Source of the DNA: DATMRS01 sp035566015
GTDB lineage: Bacteria > Pseudomonadota > Alphaproteobacteria > Sphingomonadales > Sphingomonadaceae
Assembly: GCA_035566015.1 (NCBI GenBank)
Contig: DATMRS010000005.1
Location: 62,001-126,000, forward strand
Length of the DNA stretch: 64,000 nt
Reading direction: 5' to 3'
In this document: positions 50,381 through 60,371 of the stretch, piece by piece
Position numbering within the stretch: the stretch's first letter is position 1
Layout of the letters: each line of letters begins with the position of its first letter
Program-made: the position numbers and the translations under genes
The notes under the pieces: model-generated
Told to the model about the DNA's origin: nothing
Databases searched by the model: none
The model's input: only the letters and a program-made list of their open reading frames with translations

Positions 50381-52444
50381 ATGCCGCGGGTTTCGCCCTC
50401 CATGGCGGAAGGAACCTCGCCTGTCACGCCGGCCCGCCGGCGTTATACGCCACTGGGCATCGTCTGGCGGATCGTGGCCGCGATCGTCGGCCTGATCCTG
50501 CTTGCCTGGCTGATCCTGTTCGTGACCAAAGGCCGATTCCTGAAATCCACCTTCGAAAGCTATGCGAGCCGGGCGATCGGCCGCGAGGTGAAGGTGGCGG
50601 GCGATTTCCAGCTTTATCTCAATCCCGTCAACATTCGCTTTGTGGCAGAGGGAATGACGATCGCGAATCCGAAATGGGCGACGCGGCCGCAATTCTTTTC
50701 CGCCCGCCAGATCGCGACCTCGATCGCCACCGTGCCCCTGCTGTTCGGCAGGCGGCGGATGCGCTGGCTGATCCTGAACGACGGCAATGTCGATCTCGAA
50801 TGGGATCAGGGCAACAAGCATAATAGCTGGACGTTCGGCGATCCGAATCGGCCCGGCGCGCCGCTCAGGCTGCCGGTGATCGAGCGCGCGAGCATGACGG
50901 GCACGCGCCTCCATTACCGCGATCCGAAGATGCGGTTCGTGGCCGATATCCTGTTCCGGCCGATCGAGGCGGCCGATACGCGCGTCGCGGGCAATGTCGG
51001 CTTTGCGGGGCGCGGCACCTTGCGCGCGCGGCCCTTCACGGTGGAAGGCCGCCTGCTCTCGCCCAACCAGACGGTGGGGGGCGGGCGCAACCAACTGGAA
51101 CTGCACGCCCGTTCGGCGGGCAACAGCCTCGACGTGTCGGGCACGCTGCCTGGCGCGACGGTGATCGAGGGTGCGGACCTCGCGGTGCGGGCGCGCGGGC
51201 CGAACCTCGCCGATCTCTTCGATTTCCTGGGTGTCGCGGTGCCCGCGACGCGCGCTTATGCGCTGTCGTCGCATCTCACAAAGCAGGGCGGCGCGTGGAG
51301 GTTCACGCGGCTGAGCGGGCATTTCGGCAAAAGCGACCTTGCCGGCGCGATGACGATCAGCTTTCCAAAGGAGCGGCTGAAGATCGATGCCGACCTCACG
51401 TCACGCTCGGTCGATATCGTCGATATCGGGCCGTTCATCGGCTATGACCCCGAACGGTTGGCGCATGAGGGCGGCAAGGGGGCCGTCACCCGCGTCGGCG
51501 GTACGCCGCGCGTCCTGCCCGACGCGACATTGCGGGTCGATGCGCTGGCGGGATTCGATGCGCATGTCGTCTATGCGGTGAAGACGATCCGTGCGCCCCA
51601 CCTGCCGGTATCGAACATCTCGCTCACGCTCGACCTCGACCACAGCCGGCTGGCGCTTTCGCCGCTGACGATGGATCTGGCGCGCGGCCATCTCGCGTCC
51701 GACATCATCATCAACGCGCGCGAGCGGCCGGCGCTGACCGACTATGACATCCGCCTCGCGCCGACGCCGCTGAGCGTGCTGCTGGCGGGTTTCGGCGTGG
51801 AGGAGGCAGGGACCACGGGCATCGTCAAGGCGCGGATCAAGATGCGCGGGCGCGGCGATACGGTGCATGATTCGCTGGCGACGGCGAACGGCCGCATTGC
51901 CGCGATCCTGCCCAAGGGCACCTTGTGGACGCGCAACGTCCAGCTTGCCGAACTGGATATCGGCACTTTCTTCACCAAGCTGCTGGGCCACAAGCTCAAG
52001 AAGCCGGTGGAGGTGAATTGCGGCCTGCTCGCCTTTACCGTGCGCGACGGGGTGGCGGCGGCCGATCCGATCCTGATCGATACGACGCGTAACGTCATTG
52101 CCGGGCGCGGCCATTTCAGCTTCAAGGACGAGTCGCTCGATCTCCTCCTGCGCGCCGACGGCAAGACGTTCAGCCTGTTTTCGGCGCAGTCGCCGGTGGG
52201 GATCAGAGGGCATTTCGCCTCGCCCGCATTACAGGTGGTGAGCCCGCAATTGCTGGCGCGCGGCGGCGCCGGCGTCGCGCTGGGCCTCATCAATCCGTTC
52301 GCGGCGGTGCTGGCCTTCGTCGATATCGGCGACGCCAAATCGGCGGCGTGCGGCCCTGTGCTGGCCGGCGCGGTCGCCTCGCAGCAGCGCACGACGAAGG
52401 GCCAGCCGCGCGGCGATGTCGGGAAGGGATCGCCCAAGCCCTGA
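50381..52444 (+). CDS. AsmA-family protein
   Basis: A ~687-residue protein with a single N-terminal membrane helix (VWRIVAAIVGLILLAWLILFV) and a long periplasmic beta-rich body, with the AsmA start FLKSTFESYASRAIGREVKVAGDF and a C-terminal AsmA/TamB-like portion (RNVIAGRGHFSFKDESLDLLL). AsmA-like proteins are thought to move phospholipids between membranes. The ATG at 50381 was chosen over a TTG at 50348 and an ATG at 50402; all have weak ribosome-binding sites. Confidence 0.85.
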   Translation: MPRVSPSMAEGTSPVTPARRRYTPLGIVWRIVAAIVGLILLAWLILFVTKGRFLKSTFESYASRAIGREVKVAGDFQLYLNPVNIRFVAEGMTIANPKWATRPQFFSARQIATSIATVPLLFGRRRMRWLILNDGNVDLEWDQGNKHNSWTFGDPNRPGAPLRLPVIERASMTGTRLHYRDPKMRFVADILFRPIEAADTRVAGNVGFAGRGTLRARPFTVEGRLLSPNQTVGGGRNQLELHARSAGNSLDVSGTLPGATVIEGADLAVRARGPNLADLFDFLGVAVPATRAYALSSHLTKQGGAWRFTRLSGHFGKSDLAGAMTISFPKERLKIDADLTSRSVDIVDIGPFIGYDPERLAHEGGKGAVTRVGGTPRVLPDATLRVDALAGFDAHVVYAVKTIRAPHLPVSNISLTLDLDHSRLALSPLTMDLARGHLASDIIINARERPALTDYDIRLAPTPLSVLLAGFGVEEAGTTGIVKARIKMRGRGDTVHDSLATANGRIAAILPKGTLWTRNVQLAELDIGTFFTKLLGHKLKKPVEVNCGLLAFTVRDGVAAADPILIDTTRNVIAGRGHFSFKDESLDLLLRADGKTFSLFSAQSPVGIRGHFASPALQVVSPQLLARGGAGVALGLINPFAAVLAFVDIGDAKSAACGPVLAGAVASQQRTTKGQPRGDVGKGSPKP

Positions 52445-52451
52445 ACCGGGA

Positions 52452-53216
52452 TCAGGCGAGCAGGGCGAACACCTCGTCGGCGAGCGCCGTATCGCCCATC
52501 GCCACGACGCGGCCGTCGCTCCCGGCCGTCAGCGCCTCGCCGGCCCAGCCGCGCATCAGCCCGCCCGCGCCCTCGACGACGGGGACGAGCGCGGCGAGAT
52601 CGTAGAGTTTCAGCCCCGCCTCGACGACGAGATCGAGATGGCCCGAGGCGAGCAGGGCATAATTGTAGCAGTCGCCGCCCCACAATATGTCATGCGCCGC
52701 CTCGCCCAGCGCATCGAACCGCGTCCGCTCGCCCGGCGTGAAATAGCCGGGGCCGGTGGTCGCGACATGCGCCAGCGACAGCGAGGGGCAGGGGCGCGTG
52801 CGCGCCTTGCGGCCGTTGAAGGTGGTGGGGTGCCCATCGGCACCCAGCCAGCGCTCGCGCGCGATCGGCTGGTCGATCAGCCCGAGGGCCGGTCGGCCTC
52901 CTTCGAGGAGCGCGATGAGCGTGCCGAAGATCGGACGGCCGGCGATGAAGCTGCGCGTGCCGTCGATCGGATCGAGCACCCACAGCCGTTCGGCGCCCTC
53001 GCGCGCATTGCCATATTCCTCGCCGATGATGCCGTCGCCCGGTCGCTCGGCTTCCAGGATCGCGCGCATCGCCGCTTCCGCCGCGCGGTCGGCCTGGGTC
53101 ACGGGCGACGCGTCGGCCTTGCTCTCGATATCAACGCGCTGCCGGAACAGCGGACGGATCGCGTCGCCCGCCGCATCGGCGAGGCGCTGGGCCAGCAGCA
53201 GATCGTCTTCGGTCAT
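52452..53216 (-). CDS. hisN: Histidinol-phosphatase, inositol-monophosphatase type
   Basis: A 254-residue phosphatase with GEEYGN, WVLDPIDGTRSF and the WGGDCYNY and LKLYDLAALVPVVEGAGG motifs typical of the HisN branch. It would remove phosphate from histidinol phosphate in histidine synthesis. ATG 53216 (MTEDDLLLAQ) is the natural start; the longer frame overlaps prs. It is 43 bases after prs in the same direction. Confidence 0.87.
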   Translation of the reverse strand: MTEDDLLLAQRLADAAGDAIRPLFRQRVDIESKADASPVTQADRAAEAAMRAILEAERPGDGIIGEEYGNAREGAERLWVLDPIDGTRSFIAGRPIFGTLIALLEGGRPALGLIDQPIARERWLGADGHPTTFNGRKARTRPCPSLSLAHVATTGPGYFTPGERTRFDALGEAAHDILWGGDCYNYALLASGHLDLVVEAGLKLYDLAALVPVVEGAGGLMRGWAGEALTAGSDGRVVAMGDTALADEVFALLA

Positions 53217-53259
53217 GGTCGCCCGCTTAGAGCATTTTCGCGGTAGGCGGAACGCGCCG

Positions 53260-54195
53260 TCAGTCGAACAGCGAGGAGACGGAGCTTTCGTCGGCGATGC
53301 GCTTGATCGCCTCGGCAAGGAGCGGCGCGATGGTGAGGCGGCGGATCTTCGGGGTGCCGGCAACGGCGTCGTTCGGGCCGATCGAATCGGTGATGACCAG
53401 TTCGGTCAGCTTCGATCCCGCGACGCGGGCGACCGCGCCGCCCGACAGGACGCCATGGCTCACATAGGCGACGACATCCTCCGCGCCCGCTTCCAGCAGC
53501 GCGGCGGCGGCGTTGCAGAGCGTGCCCGCCGAATCGACGATATCGTCGACGAGGATGCAGAAGCGGCCCGTCACGTCGCCGATGATGTTCATCACCTCCG
53601 ATTCGCCGGGTCGCTCGCGGCGCTTGTCGACGATCGCCAGCGGCGCATTCTCGAGTCGCTTGGCGAGCGCGCGGGCGCGCACCACGCCGCCGACGTCGGG
53701 CGAGACGACCATCAGATTCTTCCCCGCGAAGCGCGAGCGTATGTCCGCCGCCATCACCGGCGCGGCATAGAGATTGTCGGTCGGTATATCGAAGAAGCCC
53801 TGAATTTGCCCGGCATGGAGATCCATCGACAGCACGCGGTTGGCGCCCGCCACGGTGATGAGGTTCGCCACCAGCTTGGCCGAGATCGGCGTGCGCGGGC
53901 CGGGTTTGCGATCCTGCCGGGCATAGCCGAAATAGGGGACGACGGCGGTGATCCGCTTGGCCGAGGCGCGTTTCAGCGCATCGATGCAGATCAGCAATTC
54001 CATCAGATTGTCGTTCGCCGGATAGCCGGTGGACTGGATGACGAAGACGTCCTCGCCCCGCACATTCTCGTTGATCTCGACGAAGACTTCCTCGTCCGCG
54101 AAGCGGCGGACGCTGGCGTCCGTCAGGGGCACTTCGAGATATTGCGCGATCGCGCGCGCCAGCGGCAGGTTCGAATTGCCCGACAACAGTTTCAT
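53260..54195 (-). CDS. prs: Ribose-phosphate pyrophosphokinase
   Basis: A 311-residue class I PRPP synthase: NSNLPLARAIAQYL start, flexible-loop and ATP site (RQDRKPGPRTPISAKLVA), DLHAGQIQGFFDIPTDNL and the PRPP-binding ILVDDIVDSAGTLCNAA. PRPP feeds purine, pyrimidine, histidine and NAD synthesis; hisN and nadE lie on either side. Confidence 0.97.
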   Translation of the reverse strand: MKLLSGNSNLPLARAIAQYLEVPLTDASVRRFADEEVFVEINENVRGEDVFVIQSTGYPANDNLMELLICIDALKRASAKRITAVVPYFGYARQDRKPGPRTPISAKLVANLITVAGANRVLSMDLHAGQIQGFFDIPTDNLYAAPVMAADIRSRFAGKNLMVVSPDVGGVVRARALAKRLENAPLAIVDKRRERPGESEVMNIIGDVTGRFCILVDDIVDSAGTLCNAAAALLEAGAEDVVAYVSHGVLSGGAVARVAGSKLTELVITDSIGPNDAVAGTPKIRRLTIAPLLAEAIKRIADESSVSSLFD

Positions 54196-54329
54196 GAGTG
54201 CCCTCGCTATGCCCCTTTGCGCCGCCTCTTAGTCAGCCAACGCCATGGGGGAAAGAGGGGGCGGGCTCGAACGGCCGCATCCCTTCGCCCTGTTCCGTCG
54301 TTTCGGGAAATACCATAAGGGGTTCCCGC

Positions 54330-55982
54330 ATGACCGACCGCCTCGCCATTCTCCTCGCCCAGATCGATCAGACGATGGGCGATCTTTCCGCCAATGCCGA
54401 TGCGATGCTGGCCGTTCGCGCCCGCGCGGGCGAGGCGGACCTGATCCTGTTCCCCGAATTGCAGCTGATCGGCTACCCGCCCGAGGATCTGGTGCTCAAA
54501 CCCTCGCTTGCCCGGCGCGCGGGCGAGGAACTGGCGCGGATGGCGAAGGCGACCGAAGCGCCGGGGCCGGCGCTGCTCGTCGGCACGGTGATCGAGGAGG
54601 AGGGGCGGCTGTTCAACGCGCTCGCGCTGCTCGACGGTGGCGAGGTCTGCGCGATCCGGCGCAAGCATGAACTGCCCAATTACGGCACGTTCGACGAAAA
54701 ACGCCTGTTCGCCGCTGGCCCGCTGCCCGAGCCGATCGCCTTTCGGGGCGTGAAGATCGGCCTGCCGATCTGCGAGGATATCTGGTTCCCCGCGGTGGTG
54801 GCGCATCTCAAGGCGCGCGGCGCGGAGCTGCTGCTCTCCCCCAATGGCAGCCCGTTCGAGATCGACAAGGACGATCTGCGCCTCGCGCTCGCGCGGTCGC
54901 GCGTCGAGGAATGCGGGCTGCCGCTCGCCTATCTCAACCGCGTCGGCGGGCAGGACGAGCTGGTGTTCGACGGCTCCTCCTTCGTCCTCGACGCGAAGGC
55001 CCGCGTCGTCCATCAATTGCCCGACTGGATCGAGGCGGAACGGCTGACGATCTGGACCAAAAGCGAGGAGGGATGGCGCTGCGAGCCGGGCGAGATCGCC
55101 CCGCTCGATCCGCATCCCGCCGATCTTTATCACGCGATGCTCGTGGGCCTGCGCGATTATGTGAACCGCAATCGCTTCCCCGGCGTCGTGCTGGGCCTGT
55201 CGGGCGGCATAGACAGCGCGCTGTCGGCGGCGGTCGCGGTCGACGCGCTGGGGGCGGAGCGCGTCTGGTGCGTGATGCTGCCGTCGCGCTTCACGGGGGA
55301 GGAGAGCCTGGAGGATGCCGCCGAATGCGCGGCCCTGCTGGGCGTAAAGCTCGATACCCTGCCGATCGAGCCGGCGGTCGGGGCGTTCGACACGATGCTG
55401 GCGCCCTTGTTCGAGGGGCGCGGCCGCGATCTGGCGGAGGAGAATATACAGGCGCGGATTCGCGGGGTGGCGCTGATGGCGCTCAGCAACAAATTCGGCC
55501 ACATGCTGCTGACCACGGGGAACAAGAGCGAGATGTCGGTCGGCTATGCGACGCTCTACGGCGATATGGCGGGCGGCTATTCGGTGCTGAAGGACGCCTA
55601 CAAGACGAGCGTGTTCGCGCTGTCGCGCTATCGCAATGCGACGAAACCGTCGCTCGCGCTTGGCCCCGACGGGCCGGTGATGCCCGATCGCGTCATCACC
55701 AAGCCGCCCACCGCCGAACTGCGCGCCGACCAGAAGGATTCGGATTCGCTGCCGCCCTATGACGTGCTCGATCCCATCCTGCATGGGCTGGTCGAGGAGG
55801 AGGCGTCGGTCGCCGACATCGTCGCGCGCGGCTTCGATGCCGAGACGGTGACGCGGATCGAGCGGCTGCTCTACATCGCCGAATATAAGAGGCGGCAGGC
55901 CCCGCCGGGGGTGAAGCTGGGCCGCCGCAATTTCGGGCGCGACCGGCGCTATCCGATCACCAACGCCTTCCGTTCGTCATGA
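54330..55982 (+). CDS. nadE: Glutamine-dependent NAD+ synthetase
   Basis: A 550-residue two-domain enzyme. The N-terminal nitrilase-type glutaminase has Glu in LILFPELQLIGYPPEDL, Lys in RKHELPNYG and Cys in LPICEDIW; the C-terminal synthetase has the P-loop GLSGGIDSALSAA. It amidates nicotinic acid adenine dinucleotide. ATG 54330 gives the standard start (MTDRLAILLAQ). Its stop overlaps the gltX ATG. Confidence 0.96.
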   Translation: MTDRLAILLAQIDQTMGDLSANADAMLAVRARAGEADLILFPELQLIGYPPEDLVLKPSLARRAGEELARMAKATEAPGPALLVGTVIEEEGRLFNALALLDGGEVCAIRRKHELPNYGTFDEKRLFAAGPLPEPIAFRGVKIGLPICEDIWFPAVVAHLKARGAELLLSPNGSPFEIDKDDLRLALARSRVEECGLPLAYLNRVGGQDELVFDGSSFVLDAKARVVHQLPDWIEAERLTIWTKSEEGWRCEPGEIAPLDPHPADLYHAMLVGLRDYVNRNRFPGVVLGLSGGIDSALSAAVAVDALGAERVWCVMLPSRFTGEESLEDAAECAALLGVKLDTLPIEPAVGAFDTMLAPLFEGRGRDLAEENIQARIRGVALMALSNKFGHMLLTTGNKSEMSVGYATLYGDMAGGYSVLKDAYKTSVFALSRYRNATKPSLALGPDGPVMPDRVITKPPTAELRADQKDSDSLPPYDVLDPILHGLVEEEASVADIVARGFDAETVTRIERLLYIAEYKRRQAPPGVKLGRRNFGRDRRYPITNAFRSS

Positions 55983-57313
55983 CGGTCGTCACGCGTTTCG
56001 CGCCCTCGCCCACGGGCCATCTCCATGTCGGCAATATCCGCGCGGCCCTGCACAACTGGCTGTTCGCGCGGGCGCATGACGGGCGCTTCCTGCTCCGCCT
56101 CGACGACACCGACGCCGAACGGTCGACCGAGGCTTTCGCGCAGGCGATCCGTGACGATCTGGCCTGGCTGGGGCTGATCCCCGACGAGGAGGTGCGGCAG
56201 TCGGATCGGTCCGATCTGTATGAGGCGCGCTTTGCGGTGCTGCGCGCGGCGGGGCGGGTCTATCCGGCCTATGAGACGGCGCAGGAACTGGAGTTGAAGC
56301 GCAAGATTCGCGCGGGCCGCGGCCTGCCGCCGGTTTATGATCGCGCGGCGCTGGCGCTGGGCGAGGCGGAGCGCGCCGCGCTGGAGGCAGAGGGGCGCCG
56401 TCCCCATTGGCGCTTCCGGCTCGATCATGACGCGCCGATCCTGTGGGACGATCTGATTCGCGGTCCGCAGCGTTTCGATCCCACGCTGCTGTCCGATCCG
56501 GTAATCCGGCGCGAGGATGGAAGCTGGCTCTACATGCTGCCCAGCGTGATCGACGACATCGATCTCGGCATCACCCATGTCGTGCGTGGCGAGGATCATG
56601 TCGCCAACACGGCGGTGCAGCTTCAGATGTTCGGGGCGCTGGGCGCCGCGCCGCCCGCCTTCGCGCATGAGGCGCTTCTGACCGGCGGCGAAGGGAAATT
56701 GTCGAAGCGCGAAGGCTCGCTCGGCGTGGCCACGCTGCGCGAGGCGGGGATCGAGCCGGTGACTGTGCTCGCGCTGCTCGCCCGGCTCGGCACCAGCCAG
56801 CCGATCGAGCCCGTCACCGATGCACTGGCGCTGACCGATAGCTTCGATTTCGGCCATTTCGGCCGCGCGCCGGCGCGTTTCGACCCCGATGAGTTGCAGA
56901 CGCTCAACGCGAAGATCCTGCACCGCCTGTCCTTCGCCGATGTCGCGAGCCGCTTGCCCACGGGCATGGACGAGGCGGCGTGGGAGGCGGTTCGCCCCAA
57001 TATCACGACATTGGCCGATGTCGCCGATTGGTGGGCGGTGATCGAAGGACCTGTCGAGGTCGCGGCCGATGCGGCGGATCGCCCCTTCCTGGCCGAGGCG
57101 GCGCGCATCGCCGGCACGCTCGATTGGGCGGACGATCCCTGGCACGCGCTCGGCAATGCGCTGAAGGGCAGCACGGGCCGCAAGGGCAAGGCGTTGTTCC
57201 TGCCGCTTCGCCGTGCGCTGACCGGCCTCGATCACGGCCCCGACATGGCGATGCTGCTGCCGCTGATCGGCAAGGCGCGGGCGATCGCAAGGCTGGCGGC
57301 GGCGGCAGGCTGA
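55979..57313 (+). CDS. gltX: Glutamate-tRNA ligase
   Basis: A 444-residue class I synthetase with the HIGH-type motif SPTGHLHVGN (HLHVG) and GKLSKREG (KMSKS-type). RFAPSPTG at the start and VRGEDHVANTAVQ are typical of GluRS. The length, shorter than E. coli GltX (471), matches the GltX2-like form common in alphaproteobacteria. The ATG overlaps the nadE stop (ATGA). Confidence 0.93.
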   Translation: MTVVTRFAPSPTGHLHVGNIRAALHNWLFARAHDGRFLLRLDDTDAERSTEAFAQAIRDDLAWLGLIPDEEVRQSDRSDLYEARFAVLRAAGRVYPAYETAQELELKRKIRAGRGLPPVYDRAALALGEAERAALEAEGRRPHWRFRLDHDAPILWDDLIRGPQRFDPTLLSDPVIRREDGSWLYMLPSVIDDIDLGITHVVRGEDHVANTAVQLQMFGALGAAPPAFAHEALLTGGEGKLSKREGSLGVATLREAGIEPVTVLALLARLGTSQPIEPVTDALALTDSFDFGHFGRAPARFDPDELQTLNAKILHRLSFADVASRLPTGMDEAAWEAVRPNITTLADVADWWAVIEGPVEVAADAADRPFLAEAARIAGTLDWADDPWHALGNALKGSTGRKGKALFLPLRRALTGLDHGPDMAMLLPLIGKARAIARLAAAAG

Positions 57314-57436
57314 TCCGGAACGACAGGCGCGGGTTGCGGATTGGGACGAATGAGGCGATGTTCGCCTTACCCGGTCGCGTGGCGCCGGTCAGGACTGGAG
57401 AGCGCCGGGCGGGACCGTCAGACGAGGGGACAGGCC

Positions 57437-57871
57437 ATGCAATGGATGCTGCTGCCGCTGCGCCGCTATGCGCAATTCACGGGCCGCGCCCGCCGCAAGG
57501 AATATTGGCTGTACATCCTGGGATTGATAATCGCCTTCATCATAGTCTCATGGCTCGATGCCGCGCTCGGGCTGGGCGGCAGCGTCGATCGCTATACGGT
57601 GCGGGGGCCGGGCACCTTCGCCGCGGGATATCAGAGCCATGGCGGATGGCTGACGCTGCTGCTGGCGCTCGGCACCATCATTCCCACGATCGCGGTCGGC
57701 GTGCGGCGGCTGCATGATGTGGACAAGAGCGGATGGTGGATATTGCTTTCCCTCATTCCGCTGATCGGCGGGCTCATCCTGCTGTTCTTCTATGTGCAGC
57801 CGGGAACGCCCGGCCCGAACCGTTTCGGCCCCGATCCGCTTGCCGGCGAAATCGTCAGCAATCTCGGCTGA
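57437..57871 (+). CDS. DUF805 membrane protein
   Basis: A 144-residue inner-membrane protein of the DUF805 family: RYAQFTGRARRKEYWLYIL near the start, about three to four helices, VGVRRLHDVDKSGWW and a C-terminal GPNRFGPDP. The function is unknown. ATG 57437 was chosen. Confidence 0.9.
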   Translation: MQWMLLPLRRYAQFTGRARRKEYWLYILGLIIAFIIVSWLDAALGLGGSVDRYTVRGPGTFAAGYQSHGGWLTLLLALGTIIPTIAVGVRRLHDVDKSGWWILLSLIPLIGGLILLFFYVQPGTPGPNRFGPDPLAGEIVSNLG

Positions 57872-57961
57872 TCGTCCGATCGCAATTTGATTCCGCGCGA
57901 GATGCGCGCGGCGGGGCGCGCCGTGGTCGCTTCATGGCTCGACAGGAGATGGGGAGCGGCC

Positions 57962-58720
57962 ATGGCGCGGTTCGGAAACAAGAGCATCATCGTGACAGGC
58001 GCGGCGAGCGGCATCGGGCGGGCGACCGCCCAGGCCTTCGCGGCGGAAGGCGGGCATGTCCTGCTCGCCGATCGCAATGGACCGGGCGCCGAGGACGCCG
58101 CCGAAGCGATACGCGGCAACGGCGGCACGGCGATCGCGATGGCGGTCGACGTCAGCGATTTCGCGCAGTGCGAGGCGATGGTCGCGCGCGCGGTCGAGGC
58201 GCATGGCGGGCTCGATATCGCGTTCAACAATGCCGGGATTTCCGGGTCGCTGTCCGCCAAGATCCATGAACTCCCGCTTGAGGATTGGCAGGCGATGATG
58301 GCCGTCAATTTGACGGGCGTCTTTCATTGCATCAAGGCCGAGGTGCCGGCGATGCTGGCGCGCGGCGGCGGCGCGATCGTCAACACCTCCTCGGCGGCGG
58401 GGCTGATCGGCGGGCCGGGCATCTCGGCCTATGTCGCGGCGAAGCATGGCGTCGCGGGCCTCACCAAGGCGGCCGCGCTCGATCTCATAAAGGACAATAT
58501 CCGCGTGAACGCCGTCTGCCCCGGCGCGATCCGGACGGGGATGCTCGATACCGCCTTCGCGATCCCCGAGGTGCGCGCCCGGCTGGAGGCGGATCACCCG
58601 ATCGGCCGCATCGCCGAGGCGGACGAGGTGGCGCGCCTCGTCCTGTTCCTCGCATCGGAGGAGGCAAGCTTCATGGTCGCCACCTGCGTGCCCGTCGATG
58701 GCGGGATGATCGCGCAGTAA
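57962..58720 (+). CDS. SDR-family oxidoreductase
   Basis: A 252-residue classical short-chain dehydrogenase: TGAASGIG, NNAG, Asn116 (VNLTG), Ser144, Tyr157 and Lys161 (YVAAK) all present, and VPVDGG near the C-terminus. The substrate is unknown; such enzymes are often annotated as glucose 1-dehydrogenase- or FabG-like. It is complete in all four catalytic positions, unlike the SDR half of the fusion at 10180. Confidence 0.9.
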   Translation: MARFGNKSIIVTGAASGIGRATAQAFAAEGGHVLLADRNGPGAEDAAEAIRGNGGTAIAMAVDVSDFAQCEAMVARAVEAHGGLDIAFNNAGISGSLSAKIHELPLEDWQAMMAVNLTGVFHCIKAEVPAMLARGGGAIVNTSSAAGLIGGPGISAYVAAKHGVAGLTKAAALDLIKDNIRVNAVCPGAIRTGMLDTAFAIPEVRARLEADHPIGRIAEADEVARLVLFLASEEASFMVATCVPVDGGMIAQ

Positions 58721-58730
58721 AGTGGAAGCG

Positions 58731-59282
58731 TCAGCGCTTGTGCGCGGCTTCCCACTGCTTGACGGCGGCCATCGTGCCGTTGACATGGCCGGCGGGGTTC
58801 ATCGCCGTATAGCTGTAGATGACCTTGCCGTCGGGCGCGATCACGTAAGAGGTGCGGTTCGCCAGCGCGGTGTTGGCGAGCTTTACGTCATAGCCGGCGA
58901 TCGTCGCCGGGCTGGCCGATCCGACCGCGAACTTGTTGCGGCATTCCTTGACCGAGAAATCGTTGAGCTTCGCGATCGGATCGGCCGACATGCCGATCAG
59001 CGTCGCGCCTGCCTTGCGGAAGGCGTCGCTCGCCTCGGCGAAGTCATGCGCCTCGATCGTGCAGCCCGGCGTGAAGGCGGCGGGGAAAAAATAGAGGACC
59101 ACCGGCCCCTTGTTGAGCGCCTTCTTGAGCGAGAAGGAGAAGGGCTTGCCGGCGAGCGAGGCCTGCGTCGTGAAATCGGGCGCGGTCGCCCCGATCGGCA
59201 GGGCGGCGGTGGCGACGGCGGGCAAGGCGAGCAGCGCGGCGGCGGAAAGAGCGGCGGTAAAGAGAAATGCAGGGGCCTTCAT
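58731..59282 (-). CDS. Exported peroxiredoxin (BCP/PrxQ-like)
   Basis: A 183-residue thioredoxin-fold peroxidase with a signal peptide ending near ATAALP. The peroxidatic Cys74 is in FTPGCTIEA; a second Cys114 in VKECRNKF is a possible resolving Cys. It would reduce peroxides in the periplasm. It is convergent with the SDR gene. Confidence 0.9.
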   Translation of the reverse strand: MKAPAFLFTAALSAAALLALPAVATAALPIGATAPDFTTQASLAGKPFSFSLKKALNKGPVVLYFFPAAFTPGCTIEAHDFAEASDAFRKAGATLIGMSADPIAKLNDFSVKECRNKFAVGSASPATIAGYDVKLANTALANRTSYVIAPDGKVIYSYTAMNPAGHVNGTMAAVKQWEAAHKR

Positions 59283-59340
59283 GGCGTCCTCCGATGATTT
59301 CGCGAAGATGCTATGCCTTTTCCGCGCCGCGCGCCACCGT

Positions 59341-60354
59341 TCAGACCGAAATCACCACCTTGCCGAACAGCGCGCTCGACGCCTGATAACGATAGGCGTC
59401 GGCGGCCTGCTCGAACGGAAAGACCTTGTCGATCACCGGCTTGATCCCGGCAACGTCGATCGCGGCGTTCAGCCGTTCCGCCATGTTGCGCGAGCCGACG
59501 AAGATGCCCCGGATCGACGCGCCTTTCAGCATGATCGCGTGCGGGAAGGTGTCGCCGCCCTGCGTCAGCACGCCGATCAGCGCCACCTCGCCGTTGAAGC
59601 CCACCGCCTGCATCGATTGGCCGAGCGTGCCCGAACCGCCCACCTCGACGACATGGTCGACCCCGCCGCCGGCGAGGCGCGCGGCTTCCGGGCCCCATTC
59701 GGGCGTGGTCTTGTAGTTGATGCCCTGTTCCGCGCCGAGCGCCTTCACCCGCTCCAGTTTCTCGTCGGAGGAGGAGGTGGCGATCACGCGCGCGCCGCCC
59801 GCGCGCGCGATCATCAGCGCGATCAGCGAAACGCCGCCGGTGCCGAGGATCAGGACCGTCTCACCCGGCCGCACCGGGCGCGGCCCTTCCATCAGCGCGT
59901 TCCAGGCGGTCGCGCCGGCGCAGGGCAGCGTCGCCGCTTCCTCGAAGCTCAGACTTTTGGCGATATGGACCACGGCCGCTTCGGGCAGCGCCACATATTC
60001 GGTGAGCATGCCCTTGGCGCCGCTCGCACCGAGCGCGGGCCCCGCGCCGGGGTTCGGCGGCCCGTCCACCCAGTTCATGAAGAAGGCGCCGGCGACGCGA
60101 TCGCCGGGCTTGAAGCGCGTCACGCCCTCGCCGATCGCCTCGACCTCGCCGGCCCCGTCCGACAGCGGCGTGACCGGGGCAGTGACCGGCCCGCCGAAAT
60201 AGCGGCCCTGCACCAGCGCCTGATCGCGATAGTTGAGCGAGCAGGCGCGAACCCGGATCAGCACCTCGCCGGGGCCGGGCACGGGTTTTTCCGCATCGAT
60301 CAGCTTCAGCCCGCTGAGATCGGTCGTGCCGGTATCGACGATATAGGTTCGCAT
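59341..60354 (-). CDS. Zinc-free medium-chain reductase (quinone oxidoreductase-like)
   Basis: A 337-residue MDR-family NAD(P)H oxidoreductase: start VLIRVRACSLNYRDQAL, cofactor motif GTGGVSLIALMIARAGGARVI, VDHVVEVGGSGTL. The catalytic zinc ligands of alcohol dehydrogenases are not evident, so it is closer to quinone oxidoreductases. The ATG at 60354 was chosen; the frame continues far upstream but without this family's sequence. It follows the IclR gene by 17 bases and probably shares its transcript. Confidence 0.87.
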   Translation of the reverse strand: MRTYIVDTGTTDLSGLKLIDAEKPVPGPGEVLIRVRACSLNYRDQALVQGRYFGGPVTAPVTPLSDGAGEVEAIGEGVTRFKPGDRVAGAFFMNWVDGPPNPGAGPALGASGAKGMLTEYVALPEAAVVHIAKSLSFEEAATLPCAGATAWNALMEGPRPVRPGETVLILGTGGVSLIALMIARAGGARVIATSSSDEKLERVKALGAEQGINYKTTPEWGPEAARLAGGGVDHVVEVGGSGTLGQSMQAVGFNGEVALIGVLTQGGDTFPHAIMLKGASIRGIFVGSRNMAERLNAAIDVAGIKPVIDKVFPFEQAADAYRYQASSALFGKVVISV

Positions 60355-60371
60355 CTTCTCTCTCCCGATGG